A stretch of DNA of 64,000 nucleotides from the NCBI GenBank assembly GCA_025403435.1, contig CM046342.1, positions 15,068,519-15,132,518 on the forward strand, in the 5' to 3' direction. Origin of the DNA: Artocarpus heterophyllus (taxonomy: Eukaryota > Streptophyta > Magnoliopsida > Rosales > Moraceae). The notes beneath the pieces are model-generated. The model saw only the letters and a list, made by a program, of their open reading frames with translations. It ran no database searches and had not been told where the DNA came from. Positions 49,843-60,127 of this stretch are shown here, piece after piece. The position numbers and the translations under genes are program-made. Position 1 is the first letter of the stretch. The number at the start of each line of letters is the position of its first letter.

Positions 49843-50590
49843 AAAATAATATACTATGTATTTATCCTTCATTATTTTGCACTGTTGAATGGTGAAATTC
49901 TCTGTCCTTTTCTAATTGGCTCATATACATATTCTTAGAAATAGATTCCACAAGATTTTTAATGAGGATATTTTGATAAAATATGAAAAGATGTCTTATC
50001 AATAGTATTGAATTTTAATTTTAATTTTGATATTTTAAGAGCGAATTATATAATTCTACTTTCCCTTCAAAAAGGTTATATAGCTATACTTCTTAATTGT
50101 AATTATTTCTTAATACATTTTATTTTTAGAAAGTATAAAAGTATTGTTTAAATTTGAAAAACTTATTTAAATTTCAACCCTTATAAACCATTTAAGGGTA
50201 TATTATTATATTGTTTTGTCTAAATTTTTTCTATTTGTAAAGTAGGAAATTGGAATTAGTTATTAAAATTAAAAAATAATTTAAAAAACAAATAGATAAA
50301 AATAAAAAAAAGGTACATAAAGACTACGTGATATATTTATGTAATTAACCTATAATTTTTTTTGCATCAATTGACTCATGATTTTAATCGGATAAGATTT
50401 TGAAACATGCACTATTTAATGAATTGAGTATAGTTGTAAAAAAATATCTACTTGTAATTTCGATAACAAAAATTGAAGTGTAATTGAAGTATATTGTAGT
50501 GAGGGGGAGCAAAATCAACGCTAGTTAATTTATTTACAAGAAAATACAATTATTTCCAACAAAAAGTGCAATTAATTCATGGATGGAAAT
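49843..50590. other. AT-rich spacer, no gene seen
   Basis: No coding or element signal recognised. Confidence 0.5.
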
Positions 50591-51680
50591 AGGGCTGCAA
50601 CATAGGGTGGTTTTGATACATTTTGGTAATTTTCAACCAACCCAAACCACTTTGGATAAGTTGAGAAAAATTAAACCTATTAAATCAATTCAAAAATGAA
50701 GTTAACCGATCCAAATAATTAGATTAGATGGGTTCAATAAGTCAACTTCAAATAAGAGATATAAGAATATTCATGCACATTATTCATATCAATAGGGGTT
50801 GATATTCATATCGGCTGGTCGTATTCGTACGTAATTGAGGCACAGACATGTATAAAATAGCTCAATACTAATACGACTCGTGATACAAATAGGTTGGAAA
50901 TCTTGACACTAACACGATCTGCCTTGACATAGGTTGGCACAAATACGACTGTCCTAACCCGTGACATAGGTAACATGTAACCCTTAATCAACCCACAACT
51001 CAAAATTAACATATAATATTTTATAACTTTAAATTTATAATATATGCACTAAAATCACATAAAAGCAACACAAAACACATATTTCTGAAAATTAAATCAC
51101 TTCCATACTACAAACATATTTAATTGAGTATCAATTTATTGATACTAATATATACTAAGGCAAAATATTTATATAAAAATAATAAACTAATAAGCTATAG
51201 GTTAAATTAGTGTCACTAAATAAATTGACATAAACACAACCATTTTTTAGACTGGTCAGTGTTTAGTTGATACACAAAAGATCCATAGCTTAGTTTTTTT
51301 AGACTAATTCACAAAAAATCGTGTCGTTATATCATAATTCATATTGCCGGTCCTAGATACCAAGTTTAAAAATATAAAGCTAGCTTTATTTTTTAAGAAT
51401 TACAATAAAGCAAATATAAAAATAAAAGATACCCATGCAAATTCAAATAAATAAGTCATAGACCATAAAACAACTAAAATATATTTTTAAATTATTTTAA
51501 AAAACATATTAAATTTTATTGGGTGGGTTGAGTTCCTAGTAGGCTGCTAGCGAATGAATTCAAACCACTTAATGCAAAATTTAGGTTTGATAGATTATCC
51601 TAATCTTGAGGTCGAGTTATATCAAATCAGGTTAAATTAAATTAGCTTGGATAGGTAAATGAGGTCATGATTGATTTTTC
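50591..51680. mobile_element. Possible composite of hAT-like elements
   Basis: TAGGGCTGCAACATAGGG at 50591 and TAGGGGTTGATATTCATATC at about 50794 resemble the termini of common plant hAT families, followed by the AACCC- and CCAACCC-rich sub-terminal sequence they usually carry. Right ends and target duplications were not identified. Confidence 0.35.
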
Positions 51681-51689
51681 TGTATGTAG

Positions 51690-51830
51690 TCCCCAAACTT
51701 TTTGACCTTTGGCACTTAAGTCCCCAATTTAAAAAATTTGACAATTGGATCTCTAAACTCTTATTTTCTTGATACTTGGGTCCTTATTTTGAAAAATTGA
51801 CAACTAATTCCTTAAATTCCTATAAGCTTA
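51690..51830. repeat. Direct repeats of the AGTCCCCAAACTTTT type
   Basis: Three diverged units of about 45 bases: TAGTCCCCAAACTTTTTGAC, TGGATCTCTAAACTCTTATT and a third at GGGTCCTTATTTTG, separated by AATTTGACAATT. The same units occur in reverse orientation at 54735-54850. Confidence 0.7.
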
Positions 51831-52089
51831 TTGTCTTTCGTATTAATTATTATATCATCTTTTTGTTGCAAGTTATGATGATAATTTAATTATGAATAAT
51901 TACAGCAACAATTTAATAATCAGTCATGAAGATCATGTCTTAGAATAATTAGTCACGAAGGTCATGTTTACCATAGACCCTTTGCTCTAATGGCATGAGG
52001 AGGAGGGCTGTGAAGGTTCTGGTTTCACAATAAGGTGCTTTTAAAGCAATTAATATAAATCATATTTCAATTATTTGACATTAATCTAA

Positions 52090-53200
52090 ATGAAGTTTGA
52101 GTATTATATTTATAATTCATAGGACAAATTATTTATTGTTATATTTTGAGTGAAACCTGATAAGGATCTAATACTATTCAATGTTTTTAACTGTGTATAT
52201 GAAGTGTTCATATACAAAGGATATAATTAAAGTACTTTATATTAGTTCAATATAATTGCTTGAAATCAAGTTGGGCACTTTAATTTCTGATAAGGTCATG
52301 GTGTTGTTTATTACCAAATTAGGTAAATGATATATCTGGATTGCTGTAATCTTGATTAAAGTATAGAGACGCGTGTATATTGAGAAAACGTTGAACAAGA
52401 TCACAATAGAAATTAGTTCTTTAATTAAATCCATTTAAACGCAAAAAACTTAAAAACTGTTATTTTAGATGATTAATTTTTAGATTGAGCATTTTAGATG
52501 ATTAATTTTTGGATAGACCTCAATCTTGAGTAAATGGTGGACTTACATCTATGTATTATGTTTTTGATTTGCCAATAGGTGAGATTTATTTATAAATCAA
52601 TACTTTGTCTATTTTAAATACATAATATTATGAATAGGAAGGAAAGTCGCTTCATGGATACAAAATTCATAACTTCATTATACGAAAATTAAGGATATTC
52701 ACATGATATGTTAATTCAGAAACTTGATTGTAATAGCGCTCTTAGCATATTTAATGTTAGAAATCGAATTAATAATCTAAATTTTTATATATTATTTGTT
52801 CATATATAAGTCATGTATTGGAGAATTAGTGAAACTTATGGATAAAGATACAATTAGAGGAGTATTAGAAAATTTTTATCTAACTCTAATTATGAATATT
52901 CACAATTGATGGGTCACATCAATAGGTAAGCAGCTATATCCTATGGACAAAGCTATTTTGGATGATTAATTTCTCATAAATATATGAGTAAAATTTTAGA
53001 GTGCAACTTTTGTCTTCGACTGTGACATAAACCAAAGTTAATAAAAATATTTAACTGATTAAGAGTTAAATCAAATTAAATATCATAGGTTGTTGAATAT
53101 GCGATTATGTAGGTTCATTTGGTCCCTAACGCTAGTTCTATAAATTCTCTGGAATTAATAAAATTTTCTTGATAGTTTATAGTTTTTCGAGATTGTATGA
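52090..53200 (+). mobile_element. Possible J-like LTR fragment
   Basis: Contains in order CAATTGATGGGTCACATC, AAATTTTAGAGTGCAACTT, TCATTTGGTCCCTAACGC and an AATTAATAAAA block, which parallels GAGTGCAATTC and GGGTCCCTTAGTCCC in LTR J. No terminus or duplication was found. Confidence 0.35.
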
Positions 53201-53550
53201 AAGGCGACTGTTAGATGGTCTAGATTGGGCAGGCGTCAATAACTAATGCCGCGCACATCGAAAAGGAGCACTTCCATGTGATATTGATATATTCGTCACA
53301 AATTTATTTTGCGCGACGATATTGAATCCCGTTTCAAGTAAAATGTTTATTCTAATTATTAAATAAATGTTATGCGATAATTATTTGTTTTAATTTTTGA
53401 TATAAATAAACATGATAAATATGTATTAATATTTATTACAAGTGCCTTGAAATACATACATATATATATTTCAATTTTAATTCCAAAATAATTTTTTGGC
53501 TGTACAAATGTTGGGTTATAATTGGAAAGTGCATTATATTATGACTAAGT

Positions 53551-53678
53551 GACTATTTGGTTGAATGGTAGGAACCACGGTTTTCACCGTAAACTCAGTT
53601 ATGAATAATGTAAAGCTCTTACATGCTACAGTAAAAGTGGTTCCAACCAACGATTGCCATTATCCTTTCAAACACCAC
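53551..53678 (+). mobile_element. M1-family MITE, copy c (shorter form)
   Basis: GACTATTTGGTTGAATGGTA at the left, one TAAAGCTCTTACATGCT core instead of two, CCAACCAACGATTGCC and CAAACACCAC at the right. Loss of one core unit explains the shorter length. Confidence 0.75.
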
Positions 53679-53689
53679 ATGACAAGTGG

Positions 53690-54734
53690 TAGGCTTCCAA
53701 CTGCATACGCCAAACCCACAGGGGAGCGGGCATTCACAACTTAAAGTAAGGGCTAGGAGTGTAATTTTTTGGCTCCACCTTGTAGCATAAATAAGCATCT
53801 AATGACCTCTTTTGAGATGGATTCTTTTTGGTTTCCATCACTAGTTTTCCTTTCTCACCTGAGAAAATGAAATCACAACCAAGAAGAATTGGAAGGAAAA
53901 TAGAGGAAGAGAATTTGTCGGTACCCACACATTTGTTGATTCTAAGGGAAGGAATCATAGTAAGAAAGATTGAAAGATCAAGAAGCTGTGAAGCACCTAG
54001 TAGATTGTATAGTCAAATAGGTATGAATAAATATGGTCGATCAATTTATATAAAAATATGAGCTGCAGCTGGCGTTCATAAAAATATTAAAACCTAATTC
54101 TGCAACGTTTAAACCTGTTTTCAAACATTTGGGTGGGGGTTTGGGGTTGTGGATTTGATTTCATTTTATGAAGCCTTTTATCTCTTACTTAAGAATTGTA
54201 CAAGTTATAAGATGTGTGATTTTTCTTAAGTCTTTAAGTTCATGTTTTATAAGAAAGACAAAAAAAAAAAAAAAAGAATACAAAAAATAGATAAACAAAT
54301 TCAGTAATGACATGGAGAATGAATTATTAATTTTTGACATAGGAGGATGGACAGAAAACTAAAACCATAATTTTTAATTTGTTAAAATCAACGGCATCAA
54401 AATTAATTAGAATTTTATATGTAATAGAAGAATTTGAATCTCTTAAAATCCATATTTTTTTAATTAATCCACCCTATCAAATAAGTATAAAATAATCGAA
54501 AATACAAGCCTTATTACTTAAAATCTTCACTTTAATTTTATTACTTTTATTTACATTCAAAGAAAATATGAAAGGTGCAAACTAAATTAGATTTATATCA
54601 AACTAAACTAATAATAATAAAATCACTATTTTATAAGAGTTTTAACCTATTAAAGTTTTATAGATATTGGTCACGAGTGAGAATATGTTCTTGAGTTTAA
54701 TGATATTTATAAATTTGATTTTTGTTATGAGAAT
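53690..54734. other. Spacer, no gene recognised
   Basis: 53780-54060 has opposing open frames (53734-53958 minus, 53828-54061 plus). The plus one is Arg/Lys/Glu-rich but matches no family I know. The rest is AT-rich. Confidence 0.45.
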
Positions 54735-54850
54735 TTGAGACCCAATTGTCAAAATCTTTGAAACAAAGACTCCAGCCCAAGAAAATGAGAGTTTGGAGAC
54801 TTAGTCTAAATTTTTAATATGGAGACTTAAGTATCAAGAAAATAAGAGTA
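54735..54850. repeat. Inverted copies of the 51.7 kb repeat units
   Basis: Read on the minus strand: ATTTTCTTGATACTTAAGTC, AAGTCTCCAAACTCTCATTT, TTTGACAATTGGGTCTCAAA. A further diverged piece (minus strand TCTAATTGTCGA reversed) lies near 55360-55400. Confidence 0.65.
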
Positions 54851-55507
54851 GCTTTTATTATATTAGTATCATGTACTTTAGACAAAATCACATTGATATT
54901 GTGTTGTTTTAAAAAATATCACAATAGTATACTCTTTTTTTTTTTTCAAAAATACCATTTTGATATCTTGAATTCATGTTTTGTGGTGTGAAATTTTCAA
55001 CTTATTCTTTTATTAAAGAATCGTAAATTATTTTTGTTAAAACTGTAAACAAAAATAAATACAAATAATACCAAAAAACAAATAAATCTACATATACAAT
55101 TTTCTTTGATGAATTTTGTTTGATATTTTGTTTTAATTTTCTATTGTAGGCTTACAAAATTAAATTGGATCTCTTACTTAAAGGGTAAAAAGGAAATTTT
55201 ACGTCAAAAAACACAAACTTATGGTACTAAAATAATATTTTTATAAACTACAACGTATTATTTGGATTTTTTTTTCTAAACAACAAGGTACAAATGTGAT
55301 GTTTTCTTAAAATAAAAGGTACCAAAATAATAAAAAACCAAATAAGAATTTGGATTCTAATTGTCGAGATTTTTAATATGAAAATCTAAGTGTTAAAAAC
55401 TAATAGGATGTTTGGGAAGTGTAGTTTGAACCAATTTTTGTATTTTTGCTAAAAACACCATAACATATGAGAGCTTTGTATTATAGTTCAATTTTTCCTT
55501 ACACTAT

Positions 55508-57476
55508 TGTTAGACTTGTATGTCATAAGAAGTAAATATGTAATAAGTTTTTGAAGACATTTTTATCAATAAAGAATTTATTCATTATTTATATACCAAA
55601 TATTGTCCTCTTTACGTTCATATTTGTTGAATGTATGTTAAGCAAACAATAGTCTGAGACTGTCGGTCTAAATCATAAGAATTGGGCATATGATGGACGG
55701 ATTATGCGGAAGATACGATTCTTAAGGTGATGGTCTAAATTATACGATCCACAATCGAGGAAAAAAAGATGAGCACTTTATTCATAGGTGATGGTTTGTC
55801 TTGGCCATCGGAGTTGGACTCCGTGAATAGAAACATTGGCACGTTGTCATAGGTGACGATGTGTTGGATCGAGACATAAAGTGAATTGATTTGGATTAAT
55901 AATTTTGTCTCGGCAAATCGATTCACTTTAGACAGTCATTTGTATTGTATCTTAATCCTGAGATGAATAGTAGGCCCGTTGTCTCGACTTGTATCTTTTG
56001 ATATACCAAAGGATGACACCCACATCTTAATAGTGGTATGCATGCCGATACGTTGGAGGCATAACTCTTGATAGCGTAGACCTGTTATTCATAGATATGA
56101 AATATATAGCTCATCTTTAGGAGTAATGATATCTTCTTATATGCGTTATCCTGTAATTGAAAAACTGAAGCACTCAACCATTTGGATACATAGGTGTAAC
56201 CAAATGGTACACTGTCGTTGGATAGTAAGTTTTCTGATGGTGAAATAATAGAACGTAAGATAAAAATAATTGGGAAGGTAAGACAGAACTTGTCCTTAAG
56301 TCGATTATGGATTATCATATAGGGATACGATACACTATGATATGTCATGGAGACTTAGCTATACGAGCTTCGTAATTCTATGTAGTTCAAGAGTGCAGCT
56401 CCAAGCTTTTAGTGGAGTAGCGTTAGAGTTGATAATTATGAAATGTATATATGAGATATTAGGTTTCATAATTATCGGGAGCTTGAACTATATAGGTCCA
56501 TTTGGTCCCTTTTGCTAGCTCACAACATCCTGTAACGACACGGCGTGCTTTTCCAATAATTGATGACTTATGTCGGATTTATTAGATTGGTTGAAATTTG
56601 GAAGAATCAAATAATTCATGTCTGTTTATCGGTTGAATTAATTTTGTGATAAAAAATTAATTCAAGATAAACTTGTTGAATTATAAGGATCGGATAATTC
56701 TTGTTTGTTTATCGGTTGATTTAATCTTAGATAACTTAGATCAAGATAAACTTGTAGAATTATTGGGAATTGATTTATTTTCTTAGAGATTATCTAGATA
56801 AAGTTGTTTTGATCAGATGACTTCTTTATTGGGTTATTTGAATTAAAACTGAGAATTTATCCTATATAATCTCGGGTGGAAAATAAAAGATTTATGAGAT
56901 TTTTTATTCGGTAGTTCGGCCTATCGATGGACGTGTTCGGCCTGTCGATGGGACCTGTTCGGCCTGCCGATTAGGTGGTTCGACCTGTCGATCAGTGAAG
57001 GATAAGATCACGTGTTTCTACGCGGATTTTATCAGATATTGATCCAAACTTGATTCTATCCCCATGACCAATCTCTATATAAAGGGAGTAAGTCTTAAGA
57101 GTTACTCAGATTAGTTGAAAGATTAAGAGTGATACTCTATTGGTGAGAATCTGAAAAACTCCCTGAGAGCTTTTGTTCACAAATCACTAACACTTGCTTT
57201 GGGTTCTCTTGATTGGTTGGAAGGAGTGTCACCTAGTGGAATAGCTATACGTGTGAAACCACACTCAATCTGGTCGTGGAAAGAGAATAACAAAGAAGAC
57301 CAGTTGGTTGAGGCTCTTTTGGAATGTTACTTCTTTTCACGTTTTGCGAGGGTTCTTCGGCACATAAAGGTTAGTAAGATCTGGTTAATTTATGCATATA
57401 GCATGTCAAACTTGTGTTTTTGAAAATACTTTGATGTAAAATTTTTAAAATTCTGCTGCGCACTCTTTTTCCAACA
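55508..57476 (+). mobile_element. LTR C: intact solo LTR
   Basis: Starts TGTTAGACTTGTATGTC at 55508 and ends ACTCTTTTTCCAACA at 57476, 1969 bp, with a perfect 5-bp duplication ACTAT (55503-55507 and 57477-57481). It is the best preserved member of the A'/B/C/D family and shows the promoter layout clearly: motif cluster at 56914-56993, TATATAAA at about 57076, then the transcribed part. The open frame 57199-57423 falls in that part and has no domain. Confidence 0.92.
56912..57085 (+). promoter_or_regulatory. U3 promoter of LTR C: four-copy motif cluster and TATA box
   Basis: TTCGGCCTATCGATG (56914), TTCGGCCTGTCGATG (56935), TTCGGCCTGCCGAT (56959) and TTCGACCTGTCGAT (56979) are spaced 21, 24 and 20 bp, close to two helical turns. 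TCTATATAAAGGG follows at about 57073. The regular spacing on one face of the helix is what a transcription-factor array would show; this role is inferred. Confidence 0.65.
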
Positions 57477-57548
57477 ACTATAGCATGTGAAAACTTTACA
57501 TTGTGGTAGCTAAAAGTTTTAGTTGAAACTAAGATTACCAAACACACT

Positions 57549-58010
57549 ATAAAAGGTTTGGGAATTCCATGTGTAAAACTCTTTTCTTTTGTTTTTATTT
57601 TGTTAGTATTGTTAATACTAATAGCCCCTGAACGTCATAGTTTCTTTCATTTTGCTCTTTGTACTATAAAAATCACCACTTCACTACTTCAAACTTTAAA
57701 TCTTCCCACTTTATCCTTTTAGTCCAATTTTTCGTTAAAAGTGACGGAAATAAACCTATATGAGATGCATTTGGAGATTATTGAAAGTATGTTTAGCTTG
57801 ACAATGCCTTTCTTGCCCCAAAAATAGCAAAATCTATTAAAATCCCATAATTATTATTTTTCCAACTTTTTAAATGAGAATGAAAATAATAATTCTCACT
57901 TGGGACAAATAAAATGTCGTTTTTACCTTTATAGGCCAGCCACATATGACTTATGTTGGTGTATTTTCGTCAATTTTGATATAAAATTAGATGGAAGGGA
58001 CAAATTAATG
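57549..58010. other. Spacer, no gene seen
   Basis: No coding or RNA signal. Some phrases (CACTTCACTACTTCAAACTT, CATTTTGCTCTTTGTAC) look like common dispersed plant repeats. Confidence 0.5.
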
Positions 58011-58172
58011 TGGTGTTTGGCAAAAGTGGTTTAAACCATTTTTTCAGTTACAAACAATATAAAACTCTCACATATTATAGTAACAATAAAAAAATCACTA
58101 GTGTAAAACTTTTATATGTTATAATAAAAACATTTTTAACTAACAGTTTTAATCATCTTATCAAGCATTTTA
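58011..58172 (+). mobile_element. M1-family MITE, copy d
   Basis: TGGTGTTTGGCAAAAGTGG at the left, CAATATAAAACTCTCACATA core, AACTAACAGTTTTAATCATC and CAAGCATTTTATAAG at the right. It lies about 390 bp upstream of the promoter of the right-hand gene. Confidence 0.65.
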
Positions 58173-58549
58173 TAAGAAAATCAAAAAGTTTAAAGTAATA
58201 GGTGAGAATTTTTAAAGTTTAAAAGATAAAACAAAAAAACCTAAAAATCAAAGTTATTAGTGTAAATATCCATTTTTTTAACCTTTTACAATTGCGGGGA
58301 GTGGACAAGGGGAGTAGTCAAAACAAGCGGCCATTAGGTGCCACACGATCTTTAAGCGCGTGGCACTCATTTTCTTGGGAGCTTCTCTCTCTTGTCTATT
58401 TTCCCCTCTTGCTCTCTTCATATGCAAACCTCCTCAAAAGACCCCCTTCTTTTATGACACATTTTCATATAATTTATTTATTTCCATTCTCGCGTGTAAC
58501 TTCCGAACCAACACAAAAGGGAAAGAAAAATAAATATAAAAAAATATAA

Positions 58550-58600
58550 ATAACCTAATATATAAGCTGAGAAAGAGAACAGAGGAGAGGAGAAGAGAAC
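58550..58600 (+). promoter_or_regulatory. Core promoter of the MSRCFPFPPPGYE gene
   Basis: CTAATATATAAGC (58555-58567) is a good TATA box, followed by a GA-rich then CT-rich stretch, as usual around plant transcription starts. The start site is probably near 58590; this is inferred from spacing. Confidence 0.6.
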
Positions 58601-60049
58601 CTCTCTTTCTTTCTTTTTCTCTCAAACGAGTACTTATACTAAAAAAAAAAAAAAAAAGAACTAAGAGACTCTCACAGAGACCAGACCACCACTATAAAAA
58701 ACAGAAAAAAAAACCAAATCAATCGACAACGAAGTACTCTTCTACTCGAGAAGAAAATCACAGACACACACAGAGGCAGACTCAGCTTTGTAGATTTTTC
58801 TAATATTTACCCCTTTCTTCTCTTGTTCTTTCTTTTTCGTCCTTCTTCTTCTTCTTCTTCTTCTTCTTCTTCTTCGGTTGATGAAGAACTAGAGAGATCT
58901 CTCTTGTCCTTCTACAATGCCCACTTTGTAGCGGACAAGGTAATCTCGGGACCTGAAAACTTTTTTTTTCAATTTGAAAAATAAAAAAAATCTGCAAACA
59001 GTTTCTGAATCTAATCTTTTTTTTTTTTTTGGGTATTTTCTGTTCTCGATCGATAATCGAAATAAAGAACGGAGATTCTGAGAATGAAATCGGATTTCGT
59101 TTATGTTGTTATCTGATTTGTGTGATTTTAATAGGAGAAGTGAGAGCTCAAGCTTTTGTTGTTTTTTGTTGTTGTGTTTTTTGTGTTGGTGATTCTTCTA
59201 GGGTTTCGTCGGATCACGAACTTGGACTTGGGGTATTCTTGGAATTTTCGCCATTTTGGGACGATTAGGGTTTGATCGAGCTTGTGGATGCTTGGAATTA
59301 GTCAGCTCGGGAATGGGCATGAGGTCTCGATCTCTTCAAGCTGCGATTTCGACAGTGGTGATTCTGAGCTTTTTGAGCTAATTGAGAATGCGTGAAATGA
59401 GGACAAAACATTGTTGTTACGAGGATTGGAAGGGATTTCATATGCGAGAATAGAAACTGGGATAGAAGAAGAGCGATCAAAAGGGTTCTTTTATTTTTTT
59501 CGTTTTTGAGATTGCTGTGGATATAAGGAGGAGCTGGTGATTATTTATTGGCCCAGATGAAGTTGGGGATCAGATTATAGTGGACCATTTTTGTTTCTGG
59601 AGAAACTCTTTGGGTAAACATAGTTGGACAGACAGAGTTCTTGACCAGAGAAGAGAAGCTTTGACAAGTTATTTTAACTTTTATTTGGATTTTGAGTATT
59701 TTTGTGGTAGTTCAGTAGAGCGTTGTATTTGGTATTATCAAGTGGTTGCTTTCCTGTGATTTAAGTCTTGGAAGTGAATTTCAGAAGTGTCTGCTACCGC
59801 CCTTGTGCAGATTTTTGGGTGCAAGGGGACCAATTGGGCGGTTTTTTACCTTTGGAGTTTGTGTTCTTTTGGAGTGACTCAGAAGTTCATGGAGGAATAT
59901 TGATGCTGGAAATGAACACGGGGACATGGTGCATGGACAGGAGCATAGTTGTTGGTTCGTTCCCTTTTTGGAACAGTGCTGCTGGAAAGTAAGATCAACA
60001 TTTGCTTCTGTGGAAGGCGCTCGTGTTGTGTGTTGTGGAATTGTGTGCA
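58590..60049 (+). other. Long 5' UTR region with probable leader intron and upstream ORFs
   Basis: A CTT microsatellite (58843-58875) is followed by GGACAAG/GTAATCTC, a good donor with the exon ending at 58939. The acceptor is not certain; TTTTAATAG near 59133 and CTTGTGCAG near 59812 are candidates. If the region 59768-59992 stays in the mRNA it carries a 74-codon upstream ORF ending 57 bases before the main ATG. Such uORFs usually lower translation of the main frame. Confidence 0.6.
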
Positions 60050-60127
60050 ATGTCGCGCTGCTTTCCGTTTCCGCCACCAGGATATGAAAGGAAGGCTAGG
60101 AATGATGACGAGGATTTACTAGAGAAG
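60050..60127 (+). CDS. Conserved plant MSRCFPFPPPGYE protein, first coding exon (partial)
   Basis: 26 codons starting MSRCFPFPPPGYERKARNDD and ending DLLEK, then donor GTTTCC in phase 0. This N-terminus heads a conserved plant family whose next exons encode a very Lys/Glu-rich, probably nuclear region; databases often label such proteins myb-like protein X for composition only (from memory of the family). Function is unknown. The Pro-rich start with a CF..PPPGY core is the conserved part. No Lys/Glu-rich exon was found up to 64000, so intron 1 is at least 3.9 kb or the next exon is outside. The ATG is chosen because the conserved motif begins at it. Confidence 0.82.

Larger units (their letters stand above)
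55405..57548 (+). mobile_element. M1-family MITE, copy e, split by LTR C
   Basis: The left half (55405-55507) has AGGATGTTTGGGAAGTG, AACCA and CATATGAGAGCTTTGTA; the right half (57482-57548) continues TAGCATGTGAAAACTTTAC, AGTTGAAACTAAGATTACC and AAACACAC. The halves join in M1 order once LTR C and one copy of its ACTAT duplication are removed. Confidence 0.7.
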
